Assembly: GCA_016719465.1 (NCBI GenBank)
Contig: JADJYY010000011.1
Coordinates: 72,089 to 136,088, forward strand
Length of the DNA: 64,000 nt
Direction of reading: 5' to 3'
Source: Hydrogenophilales bacterium
GTDB taxonomy: Bacteria > Pseudomonadota > Gammaproteobacteria > Burkholderiales > Thiobacillaceae
Positions 18,583 to 26,853 of the stretch are shown here, piece after piece; positions within the stretch are counted from its first letter, which is position 1, and every line of letters begins with the position of its first letter. The notes beneath the pieces were generated by a model that was not told the DNA's origin, did no database searches, and saw only the letters and a program-made list of their open reading frames with translations. The translations under genes and the position numbers were made by a program.

Positions 18583-19065
18583 CTATTGCCCGCCGCGGCC
18601 TTTCCCCTCGTAGCGCCACCAGTCATCAACCGCGGGCTTCTCGACCGGCGTCTCGACGGCCTTGTCCACTGGTACGGGCGGCTTTTCGACATTCAATGCG
18701 CAGACGAGCAGGAGCATGGCTTGCCCGAGGGTGCCCGGCGCCAGATTCTTCCATGGCGTCGGCGAGTCATCGCGCGCCAGGGTTTCCCCCATCGCGAAAG
18801 GCTCGGAATGGTCGCTGAAGGAGAGCACCCGGTTCCGCTCCGCCTTGCAGTCGTATTCCTCCAGGGCGCGGGCGGACTGCTTGCCCACCTTGTTTTTCTC
18901 CTTGAGGTTCATCAGCGTCGAGATCCGGCGCAGGTCGCCGTCCTTTTGCAGGCTTTGCGGATCGAGGTAAAAAATCGTGCCGCCCGCGGTTTTGTTGATG
19001 ACCACCCACTCGGCCCACGCCTGAGACGCGAGGAAACATAAAAAGATTGGCAGTATTGCCCGCAT
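18583..19065 (-). CDS. exported protein resembling surface-adhesin E family
   Basis: A 160-residue protein with a signal peptide (MRAILPIFLCFLASQAWA, cleavage before EW). The pattern after it, with early VVINKT and FYLDP segments, a single Cys in EEYDCKAERNRVL and a late LLLVCALN, resembles the small 'surface-adhesin E' family, whose members are exported but poorly characterised. The C-terminal third is rich in Pro, Val and Lys. The start was placed at the signal peptide; the frame continues upstream through a repeat element and is not coding there. It lies downstream, on the same strand, of the DUF4124-like gene. Confidence 0.7.
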   Translation of the reverse strand: MRAILPIFLCFLASQAWAEWVVINKTAGGTIFYLDPQSLQKDGDLRRISTLMNLKEKNKVGKQSARALEEYDCKAERNRVLSFSDHSEPFAMGETLARDDSPTPWKNLAPGTLGQAMLLLVCALNVEKPPVPVDKAVETPVEKPAVDDWWRYEGKGRGGQ

Positions 19066-19104
19066 GATGGCCTTTCGCCGTGAGGGATGTCGGGGGTTCA
19101 CTAA

Positions 19105-19256
19105 TATTCTTGAAAGCAATGCCATCCGTAAAGAAGGCGGCAAACCTCTCCCCACCCCAGCCCTCCCCGTGAACGGGGAGGGAGCCAGCACCTCCCCCGC
19201 ATGCGGGGGAGGCCGGCAGGGGGAGTGCAGTGGCTTTACTTTCGGCTTTACTTTCG
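19105..19256. repeat. dispersed GC-palindromic intergenic repeat, copy 1
   Basis: This element fills most of the 281 bp between two minus-strand genes. Its edges are TTCTTGAAAGCAATGCCAT (about 19108-19126) and GTGGCTTTACTTTCG (about 19230-19244). The core holds two palindromes, CCCTCCCC/GGGGAGGG and CCTCCCCCGC/GCGGGGGAGG. The right edge includes a 12 bp tandem duplication (GGCTTTACTTTC at 19232 and 19244). A second copy with matching edges lies inverted at 30359-30469, and a core-only relative sits inside coaX. Confidence 0.75.
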
Positions 19257-19346
19257 CATGGATCAGTAACACTTGATCGCAGACCACTCCATCAAGGCCC
19301 GGTTCTGCCCGTTGCCTGTCGCGACTCTTCAGACGATTGCCCACCC

Positions 19347-19784
19347 TCAGCGGGGCTTGGGGACGGGTTTTGGCTTGATCGGCGGCTGCGGAGGTCTAGC
19401 CGGCGGACGCTGGATGACCGGCGGGTAATAGATCGTCCGGGGAACATAAACCGGTTTCTCGATCACGATCGGCGGGGGCGGTTCCATCGCGCGAAGCCGG
19501 GCTTCCTCGGCTTTCTGCGCCGCTTCCTGCTCGACGCGCTTTTTCTCCAGTTCGCGACCTTGCTCGTCCACGCGCTGGGCCAGTTCCCTGGCTTGCCGGA
19601 CCTCATCCGGGGCGGGTGGCGGCTCCACCTTGAGTTTCTCGGCGTGGACGCTCGCCGGCGGCGGGGTGGAGGAATAGGTCACCTGCCCCTCGCTGTCCAC
19701 CGATTTATAGATTTCTTCGGCATGGGCGGACTGCCAGGCAAGCAAGGCGAGCAGAAGGGGAAAAACGCGGGCTGAAGTCGGCAT
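19347..19784 (-). CDS. exported DUF4124-type protein
   Basis: A 145-residue protein with a signal peptide (cleavage near AHA-EE) followed by EEIYKSVDSEGQVTYSSTPP, the hallmark of the DUF4124 domain found in many proteobacterial envelope proteins. A charged helical segment (about residues 65-110, rich in Glu, Gln and Arg) probably forms a coiled coil. The C-terminus is a Pro-rich tail ending KPKPVPKPR. The start at 19784 was chosen because it opens the signal peptide. The role is unknown; the domain is thought to mark periplasmic or cell-surface proteins. Confidence 0.8.
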   Translation of the reverse strand: MPTSARVFPLLLALLAWQSAHAEEIYKSVDSEGQVTYSSTPPPASVHAEKLKVEPPPAPDEVRQARELAQRVDEQGRELEKKRVEQEAAQKAEEARLRAMEPPPPIVIEKPVYVPRTIYYPPVIQRPPARPPQPPIKPKPVPKPR

Positions 19785-19970
19785 GGAAGCGAACGGATGG
19801 CACCAGTGTCGATGGGATCGTGATTGAAGGATAGGCGAGAATCGGGACAGGCGGAAACCAGCTCCCCGCAAGGTCGGTGAAATCCCCCGCCATCCCACTT
19901 TGATAAAGGGGGAAGTCACGTCGGCGAGCGGTTGCGGCACAAATTATTCGCCAACCTGAACAGAGCCCCC

Positions 19971-20006
19971 AAAAAAAACCGCGCCGGCACTGACGCGCGG
20001 CGCGGT
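19971..20006 (-). terminator. rho-independent terminator after mlaA
   Basis: On the minus strand a 9 bp stem ACCGCGCCG/CGGCGCGGT (20006-19998 and 19986-19978) with an 11-base loop is followed by eight T residues. It lies about 100 bp past the mlaA stop and should end the serine hydrolase-mlaA transcript. The rest of the 319 bp spacer (19785-20103) shows nothing else that I recognise. Confidence 0.85.
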
Positions 20007-20103
20007 CTCTCGGGTTCCGGCCCCTGCTTTACCGCATCGCTTTCACACAGCCCGGCTTTAGGGCGGGAAGGATGTCGGAGATAGGCACCGGAATTGGCGG
20101 AGC

Positions 20104-20877
20104 TTACCTGGCGATCTCGATCTCGCGCATCTTCAGGTACATGAGGCGGACCAGTTCGTATTCGAACGGGGAGCCCGTCTCGTAGTAGCGGAAGGCGATG
20201 TTGTCGCGGGTGTCGATCGTGTCGAGCGTGCGAACGGCGGCTTCATAGGTGCCGTCGTTGTGCTCGAAGAACAGCGGATCGATTTCACTGTTCACGTACA
20301 TGTCCACCCCCTTGCCCACGGCGTCGCGCAGGTTGGACGGCCCCAGGATCGGCAACACCAGGTAGGGGCCGTTGCCGACGCCATAGCGCCCGAGGGTTTG
20401 ACCGAAGTCCTCGTCGTGCCGGTTCAGGCCCAGCCGGGTGGCGGGATCCCATATGCCCAGGAGGCCCACCGTGGTGTTCACCACCAGGCGTCCGGCCGTC
20501 ACCAGGCTGGCCTTCGGCTTCAACTGCAGGATCGAGTTGACCAGGTTTTCCACGTCCCCGATGTTCTGGAAGAAATTGTGCACGCCGCTCTTGACCGGAT
20601 CCGGCGCCACGAAATCGTAGGCTTCCACCACCGGCAGGAGAATCGACCGATCAACCCAGGCATTGAAGTGATAGACACCGCGGTTGAAGCCTTCGATGGG
20701 GTCGCTCTGATCGATGGCAAAGGTCGCGTCGCTGGGCACGTTTTTCTCGAGGGTGCGCTGAGGTTCGATTTCGCCTTCGGTCTTGACCGGCGCCCCGCCG
20801 CAACCCGCCAGCATGCCGATGACCAGGAGGGCGGCGAAACCGCGGGCAAATTGTGTTTTCTGGTGAAGAGGATTCAT
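20104..20877 (-). CDS. mlaA: MlaA/VacJ-family outer-membrane lipoprotein
   Basis: MlaA is the outer-membrane component of the Mla pathway that removes misplaced phospholipids from the outer leaflet and returns them to the inner membrane. The 257-residue protein has a lipoprotein signal with lipobox LAGC (Cys at about 26). It carries the family hallmarks: DPIEGFNRGVYHFN, the FFQNIGDVENLVNSILQ helix, AGRLVVNTTVGLLGIWDPA and GPYLVLPILGPSNLRDAVG. The other mla genes (mlaBCDEF) are not in the window. It follows the serine hydrolase gene by 12 bp and is probably co-transcribed with it. Confidence 0.95.
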   Translation of the reverse strand: MNPLHQKTQFARGFAALLVIGMLAGCGGAPVKTEGEIEPQRTLEKNVPSDATFAIDQSDPIEGFNRGVYHFNAWVDRSILLPVVEAYDFVAPDPVKSGVHNFFQNIGDVENLVNSILQLKPKASLVTAGRLVVNTTVGLLGIWDPATRLGLNRHDEDFGQTLGRYGVGNGPYLVLPILGPSNLRDAVGKGVDMYVNSEIDPLFFEHNDGTYEAAVRTLDTIDTRDNIAFRYYETGSPFEYELVRLMYLKMREIEIAR

Positions 20878-20889
20878 GCTGGTCTGCCC

Positions 20890-22176
20890 TTATTTCTTGA
20901 AGTAATCGACCAGGTAGGTCACGTTGTCGCGATAGGCCATGTTGCCGCAGTGTCCGCCGCGCGGATAAATCTTGGCCCGGTTGCCGAATACCTGGCGGAA
21001 GAACTCGATCTCGCCCGGCGCGAGAATGATGTCGTCGGCGTTGTGCATGACGCCGATCTTGTCCGCGCCGCGCAGGTAGGGCTCGATGCTTTCCAGGCTG
21101 GATTCCCGGATCAGGCTGTCGCGGCTGCTGGCGGGTTCGAGTTCGCGGTAGAAGGGCACGTACAACTCGTCGAAGTAGTCGACAAAACTAGTGCGTGTCG
21201 CCACTTTGTAATAGGGCGTGGTGCTCTCCGTCCTGCTGAACTTGTGGCCCTTGGGGACGATCCAGCCGCGCTGGGTGGCGAAGTCGGCAATGGTGGCCAT
21301 GTTGGCCGACGACAGGCGGAAACTGATGCCGATCAGGGCCTCCAGGACTTCAGGCTTGGCCGTCCTGCCTTCTTCCAGGTTCTTCTCGTAGATGCGGTAG
21401 AGGAACTCGTCATTGAACTTCAGTTCGTCATCCTGGCTGTATACCTCGCTGAAGCGCTTCATGAGCTTGTCGAAGAAGGTATTGAAATCGGGCGCCGCGG
21501 GGCCGGGGACGTTCTTCGTCAGCATGCGGTCGAGGATGCCCACCGAGTGGTACAGGTTGACCGGCGGGTTGATCATCAGGACCTTCTTGAAGTTGAAGCG
21601 CTTCTTCTCCTCGTCCAGCTTGGCCACGAAGGCCGCGTTGGCGCCCCCCAGGCTGTAGCCGGTGACGTGGAAATCGGTGACCTCGACCTTGGCCTTGTTG
21701 GCTTCCCAGATCTTATCCATCACCTGGTAAAGGTCGGCCGCGTCCACCGAGGTCCGTCCCGGCATGCGGGTGGACGAGGCGGTCTGGATGAAGTTGGTGT
21801 AGGTGGGCGAAGCCAGCGAGATGACATGGAAGCCGGCGCCATACAGGGCGGCTTCCATCTGCCTCACCTTGGCGGACTTATGACTGCTGCCGGTGCCGGC
21901 GATCACGAAGACCAGCGGGGCGGCCTTGTCCTGGGCGGTGATCGCGTACTGGAAGGAGCGCACCGCGACCGCGTCGGGGAGCTTGCGATCGGGGAAGATC
22001 ACGATCTTCTTTTCCTTGCGCGGAATGTCGCGGGACACCGCGGCCTGGTCCGCCTTCGGCGTGCCCAGGACGGTCGCCACCAGCGGATCGGCGTAGGGGT
22101 AACCGTAGTCCTCGACGGCTGCCCAGGCGCCCGCGGCGAAGAAGAAAGACAGGAATATCAATAGCATTCGTGGCAC
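20890..22176 (-). CDS. exported serine (alpha/beta) hydrolase
   Basis: A 428-residue protein with a signal peptide (cleavage near AWA-AV) and an alpha/beta-hydrolase pattern. The likely nucleophile is the Ser in GYSLGG. The IAGTGSS segment fits the strand-loop that forms the oxyanion hole, and GGHCGNM near the C-terminus fits the catalytic His. The candidate acid is an Asp in the HNADDIILA segment before it. The substrate is unknown. It lies 12 bp upstream of mlaA in the same direction, so a role in envelope lipid handling is suggested by context only. Confidence 0.75.
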   Translation of the reverse strand: MPRMLLIFLSFFFAAGAWAAVEDYGYPYADPLVATVLGTPKADQAAVSRDIPRKEKKIVIFPDRKLPDAVAVRSFQYAITAQDKAAPLVFVIAGTGSSHKSAKVRQMEAALYGAGFHVISLASPTYTNFIQTASSTRMPGRTSVDAADLYQVMDKIWEANKAKVEVTDFHVTGYSLGGANAAFVAKLDEEKKRFNFKKVLMINPPVNLYHSVGILDRMLTKNVPGPAAPDFNTFFDKLMKRFSEVYSQDDELKFNDEFLYRIYEKNLEEGRTAKPEVLEALIGISFRLSSANMATIADFATQRGWIVPKGHKFSRTESTTPYYKVATRTSFVDYFDELYVPFYRELEPASSRDSLIRESSLESIEPYLRGADKIGVMHNADDIILAPGEIEFFRQVFGNRAKIYPRGGHCGNMAYRDNVTYLVDYFKK

Positions 22177-22442
22177 GTCAGATCTCCAAGCGAACCGGTT
22201 GTAAGGCGACGGTGGCGACAGGGGCGCAGGCCTCGGTCGCTACGCGACACCGCTGAAAAATACTGTCGGAGTCTATGGGATTTGGCGGCTAGTGGCTAGT
22301 GACTAGTGGCGAGAACGCCCGCATTTCGCGCCGATTCTCGGGGGCACGCGCCCGGGCGGGGCGTTGTTGGGAGTCGCCACGGCGACTTGCGCGGTATAGC
22401 ATGCCGGGGTCGTCCGCCGATCGGAATTACACTGGAGCCCTC

Positions 22443-23657
22443 GTGCCTTCCACGCCATTCGCCCCCCATGTCCGGCCACGCCGCGCCTTCGCGCGCGGCC
22501 TCATCCTGGTTCCCTGTTGCGCCCTGCTGCTGGCGGCCTGCGAAAAGGAAGTGCCCAAGCCCCAGCGCCCGGCGCCCGAGGTCACCGTGATCACGGTGAC
22601 GCCGAGGACGATCCCCTTCTCGAGCACCTTCGTCGCGCAGACCGAGAGCTCCCGCCAGGTGAATATCGTGGCGCGGGTATCGGGCTTCCTGGAGAAGATC
22701 GCCTACCAGGAAGGCGACCTGGTGAAGGAAGGCCAGATTCTCTTCCAGATCGATCCCAAGCCCTTCCAGGCTCAGCTGGCGGCGGCCAGGGCGGCGCTGG
22801 CGCAGCAGGAGGCGCGTCTGCAGACCGCGCGTCAGAACCTGGCGCGGGTGAAGCCCCTGGCCGCCCAGAACGCTTTGAGCCAGAAGGACCTGGACGATGC
22901 GGTGGGTCAGGAACAGGCGGCAGCGGCTTCGGTCGAGGCGGCCAAGGCGCAGGTCATCGAGGCCGAACTCAACCTGGGCTACACCACCATCCGCTCGCCG
23001 GTGACCGGGGTCGCCGGCCGCGCCCTGCAGCGCGAGGGCGCCTATCTCAACGCCCAGGCCGAGAGCGCCCAGCTCACCTACGTGGCGGCGCTGGACCCGA
23101 TCTGGGTCAACTACAGCGTTTCCCAGAACCAGATGGCGAAAACCCGGGACATGCTGGACAAGGGCCAGGTCATCTTTCCCAAGAGCCAGGATTTCGACGT
23201 GGAGCTCGTGCTGCCCAGCGGCCAGCCTTACGGCAGGAAAGGCAAGATCAATTTCGCCGATCCTTCCTTCAGCCAGGATACCGGCTCGTTCATGGTGCGG
23301 GCCTCGCTGCCCAATCCCCGGGGCGAGCTGCGCCCGGGCATGTTCGCCACGGCGATCATGAAGGGCGCCGTGCGCCCGGACGCCATCGTGATTCCCCAAC
23401 TGGCGGTGCAGCAGGGCTCCAACGGCCATCTGGTGTACGTCATCAAGCAGGACGGCACGGCGGAGGTGCGGCCGGTGGTGGTCGGCGATTACGAGGGCGA
23501 CAAGGACATCGTCATCGTCAACGGCCTGCGGGCCGGCGACCGGGTGGTGGTGGACGGCGTGCTCAAGGTGGCGCCCGGCAAGCCGGTGAAGATCGTCGAG
23601 CCGGGGTCCGTTCCGGACCAGCCGGCCGCCAAGCCCGCCGCGGCGGCCAAGAAATAA
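22443..23657 (+). CDS. RND efflux periplasmic adaptor (membrane fusion) lipoprotein
   Basis: The AcrA-type adaptor that links the inner-membrane pump to the outer-membrane channel. The GTG start at 22443 is five bases after a TGGAG ribosome-binding site, giving 404 residues; a longer frame to 22299 has no signal peptide at its front. A lipobox (LLAAC) predicts membrane anchoring. The family order is present: lipoyl halves (SGFLEKIAYQEGDLVKEGQ and YTTIRSPVTGVAGR), an alpha-helical hairpin between them rich in Ala/Gln, then beta-barrel and membrane-proximal domains with ELRPGMFATA. It is the first gene of a three-gene operon; no regulator gene is adjacent. Confidence 0.95.
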   Translation: MPSTPFAPHVRPRRAFARGLILVPCCALLLAACEKEVPKPQRPAPEVTVITVTPRTIPFSSTFVAQTESSRQVNIVARVSGFLEKIAYQEGDLVKEGQILFQIDPKPFQAQLAAARAALAQQEARLQTARQNLARVKPLAAQNALSQKDLDDAVGQEQAAAASVEAAKAQVIEAELNLGYTTIRSPVTGVAGRALQREGAYLNAQAESAQLTYVAALDPIWVNYSVSQNQMAKTRDMLDKGQVIFPKSQDFDVELVLPSGQPYGRKGKINFADPSFSQDTGSFMVRASLPNPRGELRPGMFATAIMKGAVRPDAIVIPQLAVQQGSNGHLVYVIKQDGTAEVRPVVVGDYEGDKDIVIVNGLRAGDRVVVDGVLKVAPGKPVKIVEPGSVPDQPAAKPAAAAKK

Positions 23658-23669
23658 CCGGGCGGCGCC

Positions 23670-26600
23670 ATGTTCACCCACTTCTTCATCGACCGGCCGA
23701 TCCTCTCGGCCGTGATCTCCATCCTCATCGTCATCGGCGGCGCCGTCGCCATGTCCGTGGCGCCCATCGAGCAATACCCGGAACTGGCGCCGCCCCAGGT
23801 GAAGATCTCCGCGCGCTACCCGGGCGCGACGGCGGAAGTCATCGCCAACACCGTGGCCTCGCCCATCGAGGCCCAGCTCAACGGTGTCGACAACCTGCTG
23901 TATTTCTATTCCACCAGTTCGTCCAGCGGCAACGTCGACATCAACGTCTTCTTCAAGCCCGGCACCAACTCCGACATCGCCCAGGTCAACGTGCAGAACC
24001 GGGTCAGCCAGGCCACGGCCCAGCTGCCCCAGGCCGTGGTGCAGCAGGGCATCACGGTGGACAAGCAGTCGTCCAGCTTCCTCATGGTGCTGTCCATCTA
24101 TTCCCCGGACGAGCGCTACGACGCCACCTATCTGGACAACTACACCAACCTCTATGTCCTCGATGAATTGAAGCGGGTGCCGGGGGCCAACCGCTCCTCG
24201 GTGCTGGGCCTGCCCGACATCGCCATGCGGGTCTGGCTGCAGCCCGACCGCATGGCCCAACTCGGCATCAGCACCGGGGAGGTGGCGGCCGCCATCGACA
24301 GCCAGAACCAGACCTTCGGTGTCGGCCAGCTGGGCGCCCAGCCCTCCATCCCCGGCGTCGAACAGCAGTTCGTCGTCACCACCCAGGGCCTGCTCACCAA
24401 GCCGGAGGAATTCGAGAACATCATCGTCCGCGCCGCCAAGGAGGGCGCCGCCATCGTCCGCATCAAGGACATCGGCCGCGTCGAGCTGGCCAAGCGCGAC
24501 TACTCGATTTCCAGCCGCATGAACGGCAAGAAGGCCACCACCATCGCCGTCTACCAGCAGGCCGGCGCCAACGCCGTGGAAGCCGCCGAGGCGGTGCGCA
24601 AGCGCATGGAGGAACTCAAGCAGCGCTTCCCCACCGGCCTGGACTACAAGATCGTGCTGGACACCAGCCAGTTCACCCTGGCCTCCATCGACAAGGTGGT
24701 GCACACCTTCTTCGAGGCGGTGGTGCTGGTGGTGGCGGTGGTGTTCCTGTTCCTCCAGTCCCTGCGCGCCACCATCATCCCCATCCTGGCGGTGCCGGTG
24801 TCCATCATCGGCACCTTCGTCGGCATGCACCTGCTGGGTTTCTCGGTGAACATGCTGACCCTGTTCGGCATGATCCTGGCCATCGGCCTGGTGGTGGACG
24901 ACGCCATCGTGGTGGTGGAGAACGTCGAGGCCAACATGACCAAGCGCGCCCTCTCGGCCCTGGAGGCGGCGAAGGCGGCCATGAGCGAGATCGCCGGGGC
25001 GCTGATCTCCATCGTCATGGTGCTGGTGGCGGTGTTCCTGCCCGTGGCCTTCCTGGGCGGCGTCACCGGCACCCTCTACAAGCAGTTCGCCGTCACCATC
25101 TCCATTTCCATGGTGATTTCCGGCATCATGGCGCTGACCCTGTCGCCGGCGCTGGCCGCCATCATCATCAAGGCCCACCACGGCAAGAAGAACCGCTTCT
25201 TCCAGGCCTTCGATAACGGCTTCGAACGACTCCAGCGCGGCTACGTGGGCCTGGTGGCCCGCGTGATCCAGGCCTGGCCCCTGTCCCTGGCGGTGTTCGG
25301 CGCGGTCATCTTCGGCATCGTCTTCATGTTCAGGATCGTGCCCGCCAGCTTCGTGCCGGACGAGGACCAGGGCTATTTCTTCGTCGTCGCCCAGGCGCCG
25401 GACACGGCCAGCCTGAATGTCCTCGGCGACCTCACGCGCAAGCTCGAACAGACCATCCTGGCGGACCCCGCGGTGTCGGATGTGGGCACCGTGGACGGCT
25501 ACAGCCTCATCGACGGCCAGTTCTCCAACAACAGCGCCATCCTGTTCGGCCTGTTCAAGCCCTTCGAGGAGCGCAAGGATCCGTCGCTGCTGACCTTCGA
25601 CGCGCTCAAGCGACTGAACGCCCGGTTCCAGGGCATCAAGGAGGGCGGCGCCTTCGCCCTCAACCCGCCCTCCATCCCCGGCATGGGCACCACCGGCGGC
25701 TTCGAGTTCTACATCCAGAATCGAGGCGCCGGCGACACCCGCGCCACCGCCCAGGCCGTCGATGCCTTCCTGGCCAAGGCCCGGCAGCGGCCGGAACTGC
25801 AGGGACTGAACACGACCTTCCGCGCCTTCACCCAGCAGCTGTTCGTGGACCTGGACCGCAACCGGGCCGAGGTGCTGGGCGTGCACGTGAGCGATGTGTT
25901 CCAGGCCATCCAGGCCTACTTCGGCTCCCAGATCGCGGGCCAGTTCAGCCAGTTCAGCCGGGTCTGGTGGGTGATCATGCAGGCGGACGCGGAGTATCGG
26001 GTCAGCCCGTCGGACTTCAACAAGATCTACGTGCGCTCCGATTCCGGCGCCAACGTGCCGCTGTCGGCGGTGATCACCACCCGCTATGTCGCGTCGCCCA
26101 AACTGATGACCCGCTTCAACGGCTTCCCGGCGGTGAAGATCACCGGCAGCCAGGCGGCGGGCTACAGCTCGGGCCAGGCCATCGCCGCCATGGAGGAGGT
26201 CGCCCGGGAAGTCCTGCCGTCGGACTTCGATTTCGCCTGGGCCGGACAGGCGCTGCAGGAGAAGGGCGCCGGGGGTACCTCGTCGACGGCCTTCATCTTC
26301 GGCCTCGTCGTCGTGTTCCTGATCCTGGCCGCTCAGTTCGAGAAATGGACGCTGCCGCTGGCCGTGGTGCTGGCGGTGCCCTTCGCCGTCCTGGGGGCGC
26401 TGCTCATGACCTGGGGCCTGGGCCTGGAGAACGACGTGTACTTCCAGGTGGGCCTGGTGACCCTGGTGGGCCTCTCGGCCAAGAACGCGATCCTGATCTG
26501 CGAGTTCGCCATCGAGCGCGTGCGCCATGGCATGGCGGTGCGCGAGGCCGCCATCGAGGCCGCCGGCCTGCGCCTGCGCGCCATCGTCATGACCTCCCTG

Positions 26601-26852
26601 GCCTTCGGCCTGGGCTGCGTGCCCCTGGCCACCGCCAGCGGCCCGGGCGCCAACAGCCTGCGCGCCATCGGCACCGGCGTCATCGGCGGCATCATCGCCT
26701 CGACCCTGGTCGCCACCCTGTTCACGCCTTTGTTCTTCTGGCTGCTGGAATCCATGAGCGGGAAATTCGCGGGCAAGAAGGGACAAACCCAAGCGGCCGC
26801 CCCGGCTGCGGAGGCTTCCTCCGCGTCGGCCGAAGCGGAAGGAGGGCACTGA
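23670..26852 (+). CDS. RND-family multidrug efflux pump, HAE1 type
   Basis: The proton-driven inner-membrane pump of an AcrB/MexB-like system, 1060 residues, close to AcrB's 1049. Visible signatures include the N-terminal FFIDRPILSAVISI segment, the early periplasmic motif QYPELAPPQVKISARYPGA, and the intramembrane GLVVDDAIVVVENVE with the paired Asp residues needed for proton transfer. The C-terminal half has VGLSAKNAILICEFA. Large periplasmic porter loops lie between TM1-2 and TM7-8. The C-terminus is an Ala/Ser/Glu-rich tail. It starts 12 bp after the adaptor gene. Substrates cannot be told from the sequence. Confidence 0.97.
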   Translation: MFTHFFIDRPILSAVISILIVIGGAVAMSVAPIEQYPELAPPQVKISARYPGATAEVIANTVASPIEAQLNGVDNLLYFYSTSSSSGNVDINVFFKPGTNSDIAQVNVQNRVSQATAQLPQAVVQQGITVDKQSSSFLMVLSIYSPDERYDATYLDNYTNLYVLDELKRVPGANRSSVLGLPDIAMRVWLQPDRMAQLGISTGEVAAAIDSQNQTFGVGQLGAQPSIPGVEQQFVVTTQGLLTKPEEFENIIVRAAKEGAAIVRIKDIGRVELAKRDYSISSRMNGKKATTIAVYQQAGANAVEAAEAVRKRMEELKQRFPTGLDYKIVLDTSQFTLASIDKVVHTFFEAVVLVVAVVFLFLQSLRATIIPILAVPVSIIGTFVGMHLLGFSVNMLTLFGMILAIGLVVDDAIVVVENVEANMTKRALSALEAAKAAMSEIAGALISIVMVLVAVFLPVAFLGGVTGTLYKQFAVTISISMVISGIMALTLSPALAAIIIKAHHGKKNRFFQAFDNGFERLQRGYVGLVARVIQAWPLSLAVFGAVIFGIVFMFRIVPASFVPDEDQGYFFVVAQAPDTASLNVLGDLTRKLEQTILADPAVSDVGTVDGYSLIDGQFSNNSAILFGLFKPFEERKDPSLLTFDALKRLNARFQGIKEGGAFALNPPSIPGMGTTGGFEFYIQNRGAGDTRATAQAVDAFLAKARQRPELQGLNTTFRAFTQQLFVDLDRNRAEVLGVHVSDVFQAIQAYFGSQIAGQFSQFSRVWWVIMQADAEYRVSPSDFNKIYVRSDSGANVPLSAVITTRYVASPKLMTRFNGFPAVKITGSQAAGYSSGQAIAAMEEVAREVLPSDFDFAWAGQALQEKGAGGTSSTAFIFGLVVVFLILAAQFEKWTLPLAVVLAVPFAVLGALLMTWGLGLENDVYFQVGLVTLVGLSAKNAILICEFAIERVRHGMAVREAAIEAAGLRLRAIVMTSLAFGLGCVPLATASGPGANSLRAIGTGVIGGIIASTLVATLFTPLFFWLLESMSGKFAGKKGQTQAAAPAAEASSASAEAEGGH

Positions 26853-26853
26853 C

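Noticed and set aside
22287..22307. Three 7 bp repeats (ggctagt, ggctagt, gactagt) before the efflux operon
   Set aside because: Short and imperfect, with no link to a known operator; noted only as local duplication.
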